Part shown: positions 25,470 through 34,504 of the stretch, one piece after another
Position numbering within the stretch: the stretch's first letter is position 1
Layout of the letters: every line of letters begins with the position of its first letter
NCBI GenBank assembly: GCA_029067085.1
Contig: JAIEFE010000004.1
Location: 62,001-126,000, forward strand
Reading direction: 5' to 3'
Source: Lachnospiraceae bacterium
GTDB taxonomy: Bacteria > Bacillota > Clostridia > Lachnospirales > Lachnospiraceae
Length of the DNA: 64,000 bases
Program-made: the position numbers and the translations under genes
Notes under the pieces: model-generated
Told to the model about the DNA's origin: nothing
Seen by the model: the letters and a program-made list of their open reading frames with translations, nothing else
The model's database searches: none

Positions 25470-26378
25470 TCACATTTTTCTATCATACTCATTTTTCACT
25501 GCAGTGTCAAGGTATTTCAGGGGCGAAACATAACGAATCCGGCCACCCTTTGCAAGGCATTTCCGCTCCTTTGAAAGACTCCCTTCCAGATCCACGTAAA
25601 CGCTCCCCGCTTCGCCCTGAAACTGCCAACTGCCCGCAAAAGCGCCATAGTCGAGAATCAGGCCGTCGTGGAAGCTTTTTCCGCACGGCATCCTTCCCGT
25701 GCCCTCTCCATAGGGAAGAAGGCAGGGCGTAAGGCCGTATTCATAGCTGTAGTCCTCCAAACAGTCGGCAGCCTCCTCCCAGAGATCCGTTCCAGCCTCC
25801 TCGTAACAGAACGTAAGGCTGTTGATCCGGGGCAGGTACGGCGCGAGAAGCCGTCCCGTCATCTCCGTCTGCCATAAGGTATCAGGAGCTCTTCCCAGCA
25901 GTACCACCGCCGTGCCGCTTTTCTTTAGACAATCGGCCGCAAAAATCGAGATCAAGCACGCCAAAAGCCGCTCCAGCGTATCCCGTTCCGGCTCCCAGCG
26001 TCCCCGAAGTCTTTCTGACATGAGTGTCATAATGTTGGGGTGTAGCCAGACATCCGTCATTCCCCGCGCGCCATACACCGCCTCCTCCATACACGCCGAT
26101 AGGACGTCCGAAGACCATGGGCGTTTTTTATGGTAATAGAGCGGCACGGGACAACTCACCAGCAGAAAAAACGCTTCCCGCTCCCTCGCGGGAAGCTCCT
26201 GCAAAAACAGACCGGTATTCTGCCACCAGTGTCTCCTGACAGCGTTCTTTTGATACATACCCTCCGGGGCCGGATAAAAATAAAGCAGACTCTCCAATCT
26301 TATAACACCCGATATTTTCCGTTTTTCTTTGTGACAGTATATGCATGGCCCTTTACAGGGATTCCACCAGCTGCTCAA
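25470..26378 (-). CDS. Conserved hypothetical protein between dusB and greA
   Basis: Up to 302 residues; start uncertain. The longest frame begins with a TTG at 26378 inside the end of dusB (26-base overlap) and gives MSSWWNPCKGPCIYCHKEKR. The early CPCIYCHK pair of cysteines could be a metal site if this start is right; a downstream TTG near LESLLYFYPAPEGMY is an alternative. The rest is a soluble protein with LPAREREAFFLLVSCPVPLYY, LLACLISIFAADCLKK and YLPRINSLTFCYEE. I do not recognise a family. The fixed place between dusB and greA-lysS suggests a conserved lineage-specific protein, function unknown. Confidence 0.75.
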   Translation of the reverse strand: MSSWWNPCKGPCIYCHKEKRKISGVIRLESLLYFYPAPEGMYQKNAVRRHWWQNTGLFLQELPAREREAFFLLVSCPVPLYYHKKRPWSSDVLSACMEEAVYGARGMTDVWLHPNIMTLMSERLRGRWEPERDTLERLLACLISIFAADCLKKSGTAVVLLGRAPDTLWQTEMTGRLLAPYLPRINSLTFCYEEAGTDLWEEAADCLEDYSYEYGLTPCLLPYGEGTGRMPCGKSFHDGLILDYGAFAGSWQFQGEAGSVYVDLEGSLSKERKCLAKGGRIRYVSPLKYLDTAVKNEYDRKM

Positions 26379-27321
26379 TCTCCTCGAAGGTTTCCGCCAG
26401 ATTGACCTGCCCTCTTAGCTTCGCGGAATTCGGCATTCCCGTCGTGTACCAGGACAGATGCTTTCGCATTTCCCGCACGCCCGTGTACTCACCTTTGACG
26501 GCAAGCTGAAGCCTCGCATGGCGCAGTATCATCTCCTTTTTCTCTGTAAGGTGAGGCGGCGGCAGAATGCTGCCATCCGCAAGATAAGCGGCAATCTGTG
26601 CAAAAAGCCAGGGATTTCCTCTCGCAGCGCGACCGATCATCACCCCGTCGCAGCCAGTCTCTAAAAGCATCCGGAAGGCGCTTACGCCATCCACGATATC
26701 ACCGTTTCCGATGACAGGAATGGAGACTGCCTCCTTCACCTTCGCTATGATTTCCCAATCCGCCTGCCCGCTGTAGAACTGCTCTCTGGTCCTGCCGTGC
26801 ACCGCCACAGCGGCAGCCCCCGTGTCTTCCGCGATCTTTGCTATCTCCACCGCATTGACATGCGCCTCGTCAAACCCCTTCCTGATCTTCACCGTAACAG
26901 GCTTTTTCACAGCCTTCACGGTAGCGGCAATGATCTCGCCCGCCAGCTTCGGCTCGCGCATCAGGGCCGAACCCTCGCCGTTATTCACAATCTTCGGTAC
27001 CGGACACCCCATATTGAGGTCAAGCATCGAAAAGGGACGCTCCTCAATGCGGGCTGCCATCTCGCTGACTATTTTCGGATCGGAACCGAAAAGCTGCAGA
27101 GATACAGGCCCCTCCTCGGGATGAATTGCGAGGAGACCCTCTGTGTTTTTGTTCCCGTAGAGGATCGCCTTAGCGCTCACCATCTCCATGCCGGTCATCC
27201 CCGCCCCTTGACCGCTGCACAGCAAACGAAATGGCAGGTCCGTCACGCCTGCCATGGGAGCCAGTATGAGATTATTCTTCAAGGTAACACCGCCGATCGT
27301 AAGCGGATGTAAGCAGTTCAT
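26353..27321 (-). CDS. dusB: tRNA-dihydrouridine synthase
   Basis: 322 residues from the ATG at 27321, chosen because GAGGAAAAG lies in front; the frame continues upstream without a ribosome site. TIM-barrel flavoprotein with LAPMAGVTDLPFRLLC, the FMN site region DLNMGCPVPKI and NGEGSALMREP, VTVKIRKGFD, AVHGRTREQFYSG and VIGNGDI. GTGMPNSAKLRGQ lies near the end. It reduces uridines in tRNA D-loops using NADPH and FMN. The gene order birA-DUF6145-like-dusB resembles other Lachnospiraceae, and B. subtilis also has a dus gene next to lysS. Confidence 0.94.
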   Translation of the reverse strand: MNCLHPLTIGGVTLKNNLILAPMAGVTDLPFRLLCSGQGAGMTGMEMVSAKAILYGNKNTEGLLAIHPEEGPVSLQLFGSDPKIVSEMAARIEERPFSMLDLNMGCPVPKIVNNGEGSALMREPKLAGEIIAATVKAVKKPVTVKIRKGFDEAHVNAVEIAKIAEDTGAAAVAVHGRTREQFYSGQADWEIIAKVKEAVSIPVIGNGDIVDGVSAFRMLLETGCDGVMIGRAARGNPWLFAQIAAYLADGSILPPPHLTEKKEMILRHARLQLAVKGEYTGVREMRKHLSWYTTGMPNSAKLRGQVNLAETFEEIEQLVESL

Positions 27322-27352
27322 ATTTCTTTTCCTCATGATTTTAAAGTTGTGA

Positions 27353-27691
27353 CTAACCCGCAATAATATCCTCATGTAAAATAAACACACGGTAATAGAG
27401 CTGCAGGGATTCCAGCATCTCCTGTCTGTTCCTGCGGATCTCCCCCACCAGAAGTCCGCTGCTGATCTCATCGTAGAGCAGATCGTCCTCCTCGGCGTCC
27501 GTTTCTAAAGAAATACTGCCATCCTCCTCAAAGACGATGGTAAAAATGCCTCCCACCTCCTCCGTGAAGAGAACGCAGATCACATGAAGCTCCTCCTGAA
27601 TTGACTGCGGGATCTTCGAAAACTGTTCATTGAAATAATATTTCTGCTCGTAGGCGTTTGCACCGCAGAGCACGATCCTGTTATCACACAT
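27353..27691 (-). CDS. DUF6145-like small protein
   Basis: 112 residues. The opening MCDNRIVLCGANAYEQKYYF and the following NEQFSKIPQSIQEELHVICVLFTEEVGGIF match, from memory, the DUF6145 pattern found next to birA/dusB in Lachnospiraceae. It is acidic, soluble and without recognisable catalytic motifs; the last 40 residues are helical (VGEIRRNRQEMLESLQLYYRVF). It overlaps the end of birA by eight bases, so translation is coupled. Function unknown. Confidence 0.8.
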   Translation of the reverse strand: MCDNRIVLCGANAYEQKYYFNEQFSKIPQSIQEELHVICVLFTEEVGGIFTIVFEEDGSISLETDAEEDDLLYDEISSGLLVGEIRRNRQEMLESLQLYYRVFILHEDIIAG

Positions 27692-28739
27692 ACCCGTACA
27701 ATCCTCTCACTGAGACCTCTCCGGCGTAGACTGCCACACACTCTCCGTTCTCCCGCTCCACAATGAGCTCGCCCCTGTCGTTGATGCCCCGGGAGATTCC
27801 CGTGTATTCACCCGCCGGATCGAGCACGCGCACTTCACTCCCAAGTCCCTGCAGTCGGACCTGATAAGGCTCCCGCAGGCGGGACATATCAAGTGTCTCA
27901 AGAAATGTCTCATAATGTTTCTCAAAGCGACAGAGCACATCCTGCAAAAGTTCCGCCCTGTTCAGCCGCCGTCCCGCCGCGATCCGCAGGGATGTAGCCG
28001 TTTCCCTTATCTCCTCCGGAAACTCCTGCGGACTCACATTGTTTACATTGATGCCGACACCTGCTACCAGATACTGAATCTCATCAAGATCCGGCGTCAT
28101 TGTCATTTCCGTCAGCATTCCGCATACTTTTTTTTGATTTACCACAATATCATTCGGCCACTTGATCGTAACCTCTATCCCTGAAGAATTCTCTGCGCCG
28201 CTCTCTATGCTTCCCTGTCCGCTCTCCTTCAAGGCAGCCTCCACGGCCTCCGCCACAGCAAGCGCCATCACCAGCGTGATCATGGACGCCCGCTCCGCAG
28301 GAAAAGAAGGTCTCAGAAGGATGCTGAATGAGAGCGCCGTGCCGGGGATCGTGTGCCACGTCCTGCCTCTGCGGCCTTTCCCCGCATTCTGGACATCCGC
28401 TGCCACCACCGTACCGTGGGGATCCCCCTCCTCCCCGCAGCGCTTTGCATCATTGTTGGTTGAGCCTGTCTCATCGCGGTAGCAGAGCTTTCTGCCAGCC
28501 CACTCCGTTGTCAGACGACTCGCGATCTCACTCTCGGACAGTATATCCTCCGGGCTTTCCAGCAGACGATATCCCTTCCTTGAGATCGACTCAATACAGT
28601 AGCCCTCCGCCTTCAGTTGGTTAATGACTTTCCAGACCGCTGTCCGGGAGACCCCCAGACGCTCGCACAGCTGCTGTCCGGAAACGTAGCCTCCGCTGCC
28701 GCGCAGGCATGTCAAAATATCCGATTTATCCGTCTTCAT
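27684..28739 (-). CDS. birA: Biotin-protein ligase / biotin repressor BirA
   Basis: 351 residues, the long two-domain form. The N-terminal winged helix (SGQQLCERLGVSRTAVWKVI, SISRKGYRLLES) indicates DNA binding. The catalytic domain has DETGSTNNDAK, the biotinyl-AMP loop GKGRRGRTWH, IKWPNDIVV and KVCGMLTEM. The C-terminal SH3-like cap (YTGISRGINDRGELIVER) is present. It attaches biotin to carboxylase carrier proteins and represses biotin genes when loaded with biotinyl-AMP. A 20-residue Ser/Glu/Gly-rich insertion (ESGQGSIESGAENSSG) in the catalytic domain is longer than usual. Confidence 0.94.
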   Translation of the reverse strand: MKTDKSDILTCLRGSGGYVSGQQLCERLGVSRTAVWKVINQLKAEGYCIESISRKGYRLLESPEDILSESEIASRLTTEWAGRKLCYRDETGSTNNDAKRCGEEGDPHGTVVAADVQNAGKGRRGRTWHTIPGTALSFSILLRPSFPAERASMITLVMALAVAEAVEAALKESGQGSIESGAENSSGIEVTIKWPNDIVVNQKKVCGMLTEMTMTPDLDEIQYLVAGVGINVNNVSPQEFPEEIRETATSLRIAAGRRLNRAELLQDVLCRFEKHYETFLETLDMSRLREPYQVRLQGLGSEVRVLDPAGEYTGISRGINDRGELIVERENGECVAVYAGEVSVRGLYGYV

Positions 28740-28774
28740 ATACTACTCCTTCTTTCGGAGCGTTATGGTGTGTC

Positions 28775-29770
28775 TCAGATCACCCCGCCAAGAGTGGTTA
28801 ACATAACTGCTTTAATGGTATGCATTCGATTCTCCGCTTCGTCGAACACAAGAGACTGCGGCGACTCAAACACCTCATCGGTCACTTCAAGCTCAGCCAT
28901 ACCATATCGCTCGCCAATCTCTTTTCCAATGCCCGTATTGTGGTCATGGAAGGCAGGCAGACAGTGCATAAAGACCGCTCCCTTGTCCGCAAGAGCCATC
29001 ACCTTCGCATTGACCTGATAAGGGGAGAGATCCTTAAGGCGCTCCTCCCAGATCTCCGCCGGCTCGCCCATGGACACCCACACGTCGGTACAGATCACAT
29101 CAGCGTCCGCTGCACCCTCGTTCACATCCTCTGTCAGCCGTATACTGCCGCCCGTCCCCGCCGCGATCTCCTGACAGGTCTTCACCAAAGACTCATCCGG
29201 GAAATATTTCCGGTTCGTGCAGGCAGTAAAATGCATGCCCATCTTTGCACAGACCACCATCAATGAATTGCCCGTATTATAGCGGGCATCTCCCAGATAG
29301 GTCAGGCGGATGCCCGAAAGCCTGCCGAAATGCTCGCGTATGGTGAGAAGGTCTGCAAGCATCTGCGTGGGATGAAACTCGTTCGTAAGTCCGTTCCAGA
29401 CCGGTACGCCCGCATGCCTTGCGATCTCCTCCACGATGTCCTGTTCGAAGCCCCTATATTCGATTCCCTCAAACATACGCCCAAGCACCCGGGCCGTATC
29501 CGCAATACTCTCCTTCTTGCCGATCTGTGATGCTGCTGGATCCAGATAGGTGCTCCCCATGCCCAGATCGTGAGCCGCCACCTCGAAGGCGCAGCGGGTT
29601 CTGGTGCTTGTCTTTTCAAAGATCAGGGCAACGTTCTTTCCCCGCAGAACGTCCACGGGAATCCCCTTCTTTTTCTTATCCTTTAAATCTGCCGCCACAT
29701 CCACCAGATAGAGAATCTCCTCCGGTGTAAAGTCAAGCAGCTTTAAAAAATGCCGTCCCTTTAAATCCAT
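28775..29770 (-). CDS. argF: Ornithine carbamoyltransferase
   Basis: 331 residues from the ATG at 29770 with AGGAGA in front; an upstream in-frame start lacks a ribosome site. Conserved motifs are the carbamoyl-phosphate site [22 protein letters not shown], the ornithine loop region DVWVSMGE and HCLPAFHD. It makes citrulline from ornithine and carbamoyl phosphate for arginine synthesis, or runs the reverse reaction in arginine fermentation. No other arginine gene is nearby. It is the first gene of the operon running to lysS. Confidence 0.94.
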   Translation of the reverse strand: MDLKGRHFLKLLDFTPEEILYLVDVAADLKDKKKKGIPVDVLRGKNVALIFEKTSTRTRCAFEVAAHDLGMGSTYLDPAASQIGKKESIADTARVLGRMFEGIEYRGFEQDIVEEIARHAGVPVWNGLTNEFHPTQMLADLLTIREHFGRLSGIRLTYLGDARYNTGNSLMVVCAKMGMHFTACTNRKYFPDESLVKTCQEIAAGTGGSIRLTEDVNEGAADADVICTDVWVSMGEPAEIWEERLKDLSPYQVNAKVMALADKGAVFMHCLPAFHDHNTGIGKEIGERYGMAELEVTDEVFESPQSLVFDEAENRMHTIKAVMLTTLGGVI

Positions 29771-29829
29771 GTCCTGTCTCCTCCCTAAATTGCATACGCT
29801 GCCGTATTTTTCCAGTAAAATAAGTGTCA

Positions 29830-29858
29830 AACAGGACGGTTCGACAAACCGCCCTGTT
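29830..29858 (-). terminator. Terminator after the SPFH gene
   Basis: On the minus strand AACAGGGCGGTT and AACCGTCCTGTT (one G-T pair) form a 12-pair stem with a five-base loop, followed by TGACACTTATTTT. It separates the SPFH/NfeD pair from the argF operon. Confidence 0.7.
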
Positions 29859-29918
29859 GCTCATTCTGTCTGCTCAATACATATATTTTTCCCAAAGCAC
29901 TACATAATACATGTTACT

Positions 29919-30839
29919 TTATTTCAAAATTTCCTTTGCTGATGCTGCAAGACCCGCAATTCCCTGAATCTCAGAGGGAATGATGATCTTCGTGGCCTGC
30001 CCGTCAGCCGCCCTCTCAAAGGCCTCCAGACTCTTAATCTTTAAGACCGCTTCATCCGCGCCTGCTTCTCTGATCATACGGATACCGTCAGCCGTAGCCT
30101 GCTGCACCTTGAGAATGGCCTCAGCTTCACCTTCCGCTTCACGAATCATCCTTTCCTTCTGCGCCTCGGCCCTGAGGATCGCGGACTGCTTCTCCGCCTC
30201 CGCTTCCAGAATCGCCGATTCCTTCTGACCTTCGGCTACCAGAATGGTGGACTTCTTCTCACCCTCGGCTCTCAGGATCGCCTCACGACGCTCACGCTCC
30301 GCCTTCATCTGCTTTTCCATCGCATCCTGAATCGCAGCCGGGGGAATGATGTTTTTCAGTTCCACACGGTTCACCTTGATTCCCCAGGGATCTGTCGCGA
30401 TATCAAGAGAGGCGCGCATCTTCGTGTTGATCACCTCGCGGGAAGTCAGTGTCTGGTCAAGTTCCATCTCGCCGATGATATTTCTCAGGGTCGTAGCCGT
30501 CAGATTCTCGATGGCCATGATCGGGTTTTCTACGCCGTAGGCAAAGAGCTTCGGATCTGTGATCTGAAAAAAGACCACCGTATCGATCCGCATGGTCACG
30601 TTATCCTTTGTGATCACGGGCTGGGGCGCAAAATCCACCACCTGCTCCTTCAAATTTACTCTCTTTGCCACCGTATCGATAAAGGGCACCTTAATGTGCA
30701 GACCGACAGACCATGTCTGCTGGTACGCGCCGAGACGCTCCACCACATACGCATGCGCCTGGGGTACGATCTTGATACAGGACATCAAAACTATCAACGC
30801 AAGAATTAACAGTACCACAAAAGCAATGATTCCACCCAT
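29919..30839 (-). CDS. SPFH/band-7 (stomatin-like, QmcA-type) membrane protein
   Basis: 306 residues. One N-terminal membrane anchor (GGIIAFVVLLILALIVLMSC) is followed by the SPFH domain (VVERLGAYQQTWSVGLHIKVPF, TMRIDTVVFFQITDP, TLRNIIGEMELDQTL). A long Ala/Glu-rich coiled coil (REAILRAEGEKKSTILVAEG, IREAEGEAEAILKVQQ) follows. It builds large ring assemblies in membrane microdomains. The gene follows an NfeD-type gene by 67 bases, the classic SPFH/NfeD pair thought to organise membrane quality control. Confidence 0.94.
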   Translation of the reverse strand: MGGIIAFVVLLILALIVLMSCIKIVPQAHAYVVERLGAYQQTWSVGLHIKVPFIDTVAKRVNLKEQVVDFAPQPVITKDNVTMRIDTVVFFQITDPKLFAYGVENPIMAIENLTATTLRNIIGEMELDQTLTSREVINTKMRASLDIATDPWGIKVNRVELKNIIPPAAIQDAMEKQMKAERERREAILRAEGEKKSTILVAEGQKESAILEAEAEKQSAILRAEAQKERMIREAEGEAEAILKVQQATADGIRMIREAGADEAVLKIKSLEAFERAADGQATKIIIPSEIQGIAGLAASAKEILK

Positions 30840-30906
30840 ATCTCTTTCTCCTTTTTTGTAACTAGTATTATTTTATAGTATTAATTTTTTTACGCAGTTT
30901 TCGCCG

Positions 30907-31350
30907 TTACCGCTTCTCCTCCACGATCAGCTTCACACCGTCTATGGCCAGCACGATCACCACCGCGCCCACGGGCAGCGTTATATTCTCGTCTCTGGTT
31001 CTGGCGGACCACTCCATACCGCCTACGTTGACCTGACCGATACCCTGAAGGTTGTCGATTTCGCTGATCACGATGGCCTGCCGTCCCACCAGACTCTCTG
31101 CATTGGTGCGGACTCTGTCCTTATTGAAATATTTCACCGCTATGGGCCTTGTAAAGAACAGGAGCAGTCCCGATATTGCGAGAAATAGAATAATCTGTAT
31201 CGCTAAAGGCGCGCCAACTAAAGACGCGAGCGTGGCCACCAGTGCACCGCCGGCAAACCAGACTGTCGTCAATCCCATTGTCAAAAGCTCTATGACCACG
31301 AGCAGCACCAAAACAACCAGCCAGATCATCGTCATATTCATTAGATCCAT
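30907..31350 (-). CDS. NfeD-like membrane protein, short form
   Basis: 147 residues: three membrane segments in the first 80 residues (IWLVVLVLLVVIELLTMGL, TVWFAGGALVATLASLVG, IQIILFLAISGLLLFF), then the OB-fold NfeD domain (LVGRQAIVISEIDNLQGIGQ, VNVGGMEWSARTRDE, LPVGAVVIVLAIDGVKLIVEE). The protease part of long NfeD proteins is absent, as usual for short NfeD1b forms paired with SPFH proteins. It is the first gene of the pair. Confidence 0.93.
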   Translation of the reverse strand: MDLMNMTMIWLVVLVLLVVIELLTMGLTTVWFAGGALVATLASLVGAPLAIQIILFLAISGLLLFFTRPIAVKYFNKDRVRTNAESLVGRQAIVISEIDNLQGIGQVNVGGMEWSARTRDENITLPVGAVVIVLAIDGVKLIVEEKR

Positions 31351-31496
31351 CTTATTCTCTCATCCTCCATGCCACGATGCTCTTTTCTCTGTCTCCATGG
31401 TACTATATTATCCCCATAATGGCAAGGGTTATCAGACTTATTACTCTATTTGATCGTTCCGTTCAGCACGCGCTTATTCGGTCCGGCTGAACCGGT

Positions 31497-32561
31497 TTAC
31501 CAGAACACCTGCCTGTCGATCAGAAGCCCGTCATGATTGCCGGCTCTTCTGAAATGAGTTGCACCGCCCACGTTGGTCTCTCCGTTGATGGCAGCTCTGG
31601 CCGCCTCCCAGCAGCTTTCAGGAATATCACCGGCGTAGACTCTGGCTACCTTGCCGTTCATGGCCGGGGTAAACTGCCCCGATGCAAAAATAACACCCGA
31701 TACCGTATCCGGATATGCGGCGCTTCTGACACGATTCATAACTACAGCACCCACTGCCAGTTTACCGTTGTAGGTCTCAATGCCGGCCTCACAGTAGATC
31801 AGCGCCGCCAACAATCTGGTGTCGTCGCCTCCCACTACCACGGCGCCGCGATTGGCTGTCAGCTTCGCCTGCCGTTCTTCCTCTTCTCTCTTTTTGATCG
31901 CAATCAGAGTTTCACCTTCGTCAATGTGGAAGTCTATATCCACGTACTCCGCTGAAACATAGCCTGTCGCGCCCTCATAATCCACGCTGATCCAATCTTC
32001 ATCGAGCACCTCGATGATCTCCAGTTCCTGATCCTGCGGAATAAAGCCTACCGCAGCAGCCACGCTGTTCGGCTCTTCCCTTACGCAAAGCGTCTCCGTC
32101 TCAATCTGGACAATAAGATTTCCCACATCGTTTGCCAAAGCCTCCGCATCTTCCCCGAACAGAAGGTACTCATCACTGGCCCAGCCCACCAGACTTCCGC
32201 TGCGCAGTCTGGTCCAACCGTCCTTTCTTTCCAATATCCTGCCGCCGCAGTCCTTGTAAAGCAGTCCCACCTTATCGGACTCCTCGTCGGCCTCCGCACG
32301 CACATTCAGAGCAATCTGGACATTGGCCATGACCAGATCCGTCTCCTTCCTTACCTGTCCGCCGTTAGCTTCTGACAACTCTGTCAGCTCTCGGATTGCA
32401 TCCTCATTCGCAGATTTTCCTGTAGGATCCACGATCTGAGATATCCCCACGTTTAAGGAATCCATCGGCTCATTGCCGCTCGCCTGCGTCTCCAGAGAAA
32501 AACAGTACAAACAGATTCCAAGAATAAGACCGGCGCACAGAAGTTTATAGCCCTTCAGCAT
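31497..32561 (-). CDS. Secreted SH3-domain cell-wall hydrolase (SleB-type catalytic domain)
   Basis: About 354 residues from the second ATG (32561), which is six bases from GGAGGG; the first ATG abuts it. A signal peptide (LLCAGLILGICLYCFSLETQA) is followed by two bacterial SH3 domains (QIALNVRAEADEESDKVGLL, TETLCVREEPNSVAAAVGFI). The C-terminal Hydrolase_2/SleB catalytic domain has LLAALIYCEAGIETYNGKLA, GAVVMNRVRS, FTPAMNGKV and ATHFRRAG. It should cleave peptidoglycan outside the cell, in growth or in spore cortex lysis. Single-gene unit behind a strong promoter. Confidence 0.92.
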   Translation of the reverse strand: MLKGYKLLCAGLILGICLYCFSLETQASGNEPMDSLNVGISQIVDPTGKSANEDAIRELTELSEANGGQVRKETDLVMANVQIALNVRAEADEESDKVGLLYKDCGGRILERKDGWTRLRSGSLVGWASDEYLLFGEDAEALANDVGNLIVQIETETLCVREEPNSVAAAVGFIPQDQELEIIEVLDEDWISVDYEGATGYVSAEYVDIDFHIDEGETLIAIKKREEEERQAKLTANRGAVVVGGDDTRLLAALIYCEAGIETYNGKLAVGAVVMNRVRSAAYPDTVSGVIFASGQFTPAMNGKVARVYAGDIPESCWEAARAAINGETNVGGATHFRRAGNHDGLLIDRQVFW

Positions 32562-32647
32562 AAACATCCCTCCGTCTCCATACCATAATCTCCCAAATAC
32601 AATATTAGAATGTTACAAAAATGTTACAGTTTGATTAAGTATGGATT

Positions 32648-32676
32648 ATTTTAGCAAAACACCTATTCTTTGTCAA
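32648..32676 (-). promoter_or_regulatory. Promoter of the SH3/SleB hydrolase gene
   Basis: Minus-strand TTGACA (32671-32676), 17-base spacer, TAAAAT (32648-32653). The leader to the start codon at 32561 is about 80 bases and AT-rich. Confidence 0.8.
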
Positions 32677-32788
32677 GTTTATACAATTTGACTCTGAAAT
32701 ATCTCAATATTTTGTTACTATTTTTTTACAGGGCACAAGATATTCCGACACAGTTCAACCAGACACTCATCTAAGTGGCAAATCAGGT

Positions 32789-33583
32789 TCACAATTTTTT
32801 GGATTTTTCCACCGTTGCGTGCAGAGCATCCATCACCGCGCCGCGAAAGCCCGCCTCCTCAAGAACCCTCACGCCCTCTATGGTAGTGCCTCCGGGGGAA
32901 CAGACCATATCTTTCAGTTCACCGGGATGCTTCCCCGTCTCCAGAACGAGCTTTGCGCTGCCGCAGACCGCCTGCGCTGCAAACTCATATGCCTGCGCGC
33001 GCGGCATCCCCGCCGCCACCGCCGCATCCGCCATCGCCTCGATGAACATAAACACATAGGCGGGGGAGGATCCGCTCACCGCGCCTACCGCATCCATCAG
33101 CCTCTCTTCCACAAGACTGGCTCTGCCAAAGCTGCCCATCAGACGCAGACTGTAAGCCAGTTCTTCCTCCGTCACAATGTCATTTATGCAGATACCCGTG
33201 CAGCCCTCGCCGATGAGAGCCGGCGTATTCGGCATACAGCGCACCAGTCCGAGCGGTCTGTCAAAGCTTTCTGAAAGCCATGACAAAGTCTTTCCTGCCG
33301 CGATGCTGATCACCAGCGTCCCCTCCTTCACCGTCTCTCTGATCTCTTTGATCACGTCCTCCAGAAATTGGGGCTTGACCGCCAGAATCAAAACATCCGC
33401 TGCCTCCGCCACTGCCTTATTGGAGTGCTCCACGCCGATGCCGTACTCCTTTCGCACGGCATCCAGTGTCCTCTGCGTCTTCGCGGAGCCGATGATATCC
33501 TCCCGCGAGGCAATCCCCTCCTGCAGCATACCGCCGATAATGGCCCGTGCCATATTTCCCAATCCGATAAATCCAATTTTCAT
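32789..33583 (-). CDS. proC: Pyrroline-5-carboxylate reductase
   Basis: 264 residues from the ATG at 33583 (MKIGFIGLGNMARAI); an ATG three codons earlier sits too close to AAAGGCGG. The Rossmann motif GFIGLGNMA binds NAD(P)H. Family signatures LILAVKPQFLEDV, LVRCMPNTPALIGEG, VSGSSPAYVFMFIEAMADAAV and VCSPGGTTIEGVRVLEE are complete. It makes proline from pyrroline-5-carboxylate. No other proline gene is near. Confidence 0.95.
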   Translation of the reverse strand: MKIGFIGLGNMARAIIGGMLQEGIASREDIIGSAKTQRTLDAVRKEYGIGVEHSNKAVAEAADVLILAVKPQFLEDVIKEIRETVKEGTLVISIAAGKTLSWLSESFDRPLGLVRCMPNTPALIGEGCTGICINDIVTEEELAYSLRLMGSFGRASLVEERLMDAVGAVSGSSPAYVFMFIEAMADAAVAAGMPRAQAYEFAAQAVCGSAKLVLETGKHPGELKDMVCSPGGTTIEGVRVLEEAGFRGAVMDALHATVEKSKKL

Positions 33584-33709
33584 AACTGCCATACCGCCTT
33601 TCTTTCAATAACATTCGTTACTTTCCTACTGTTTAAGGCAAAAACGTGTTTCCTGATATTTGTCGTTCATTTATAAAAAACCACTGTTTTCCTGTAATTA
33701 AATCTTAAT

Positions 33710-34504
33710 TTAACTCATTTTCCTCTGCCTGTGGGCTTCATATAGTAAAATAGAAGAAGCCACAGCCGCATTGAGAGATTCCACCTGTCCCTCCATGGGA
33801 ATCCGAATCAGGGTATCCGCGCAGGCAGCTGTCTCCTCCCGCAGCCCTCTTCCCTCGTTCCCGATCAGAAAAGCCGTGCCCATCCTGTAGTCACAGGCAT
33901 CGTAGTCGGCTTTCCCCGAAAGATGAGCGGCATACATGCTCACTCCCTCTTTTCGGAGCCGCTTTATAATAGAAGAAAGATCCTCTTCATAGAGAAAAGG
34001 CACCCGATATATGGAACCCATAGTGGAGCGGATGGTCTTTGGATTGTAAATATCCGTCGTCCTGCTGCTCATAATAACGCCATCCGCCCCGGCAGCTTCC
34101 GCCGAGCGGAAGATTGTCCCCAGATTACCCGGATCCTGAATATCCTCGAGCAGAATAAATAGCAGCTGTTTCTTTTTGTCTCCCGACAGTATTTCTTCTA
34201 TATTATAGGAATACTGCCGCACCAGACAAAGGATTCCCTGCGGCGTTACCGTGTCAGACAGTTTTCCGAACACCTCATCGGAGACGATCTCGCAGGGAAG
34301 ATCTTTCAGCTTCTCCCGATACTGCGCAGTAAGCAGTTTCTGCGCACTCTCGGCGATATACACCTGCATGATCCGCTCTGCCGGCGCTTCCCCGAACAGC
34401 TTCACGCCCTCCACCACAAAGAGACCGCGCCGATCCCGCTCTTTTTTTTTCGCGAGAAGGGCTGCGGCCTCTTTGATGAATTTGTTGTGCACACTGGTTA
34501 TCAT
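33710..34504 (-). CDS. TrmH/SpoU-family RNA 2'-O-methyltransferase
   Basis: 264 residues. The N-terminal substrate-binding domain (ITSVHNKFIKEAAALLAKKK, LFVVEGVKLF) is followed by the trefoil-knot SPOUT domain with LEDIQDPGNLGTIFRSAEAAG, AFLIGNEGRGL and MEGQVESLNAAVASSILLYE. It methylates a ribose 2'-OH in rRNA or tRNA; the exact site is not predictable. The start overlaps the pfkA stop as ATGA, so it is translationally coupled to pfkA. Confidence 0.93.
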   Translation of the reverse strand: MITSVHNKFIKEAAALLAKKKERDRRGLFVVEGVKLFGEAPAERIMQVYIAESAQKLLTAQYREKLKDLPCEIVSDEVFGKLSDTVTPQGILCLVRQYSYNIEEILSGDKKKQLLFILLEDIQDPGNLGTIFRSAEAAGADGVIMSSRTTDIYNPKTIRSTMGSIYRVPFLYEEDLSSIIKRLRKEGVSMYAAHLSGKADYDACDYRMGTAFLIGNEGRGLREETAACADTLIRIPMEGQVESLNAAVASSILLYEAHRQRKMS

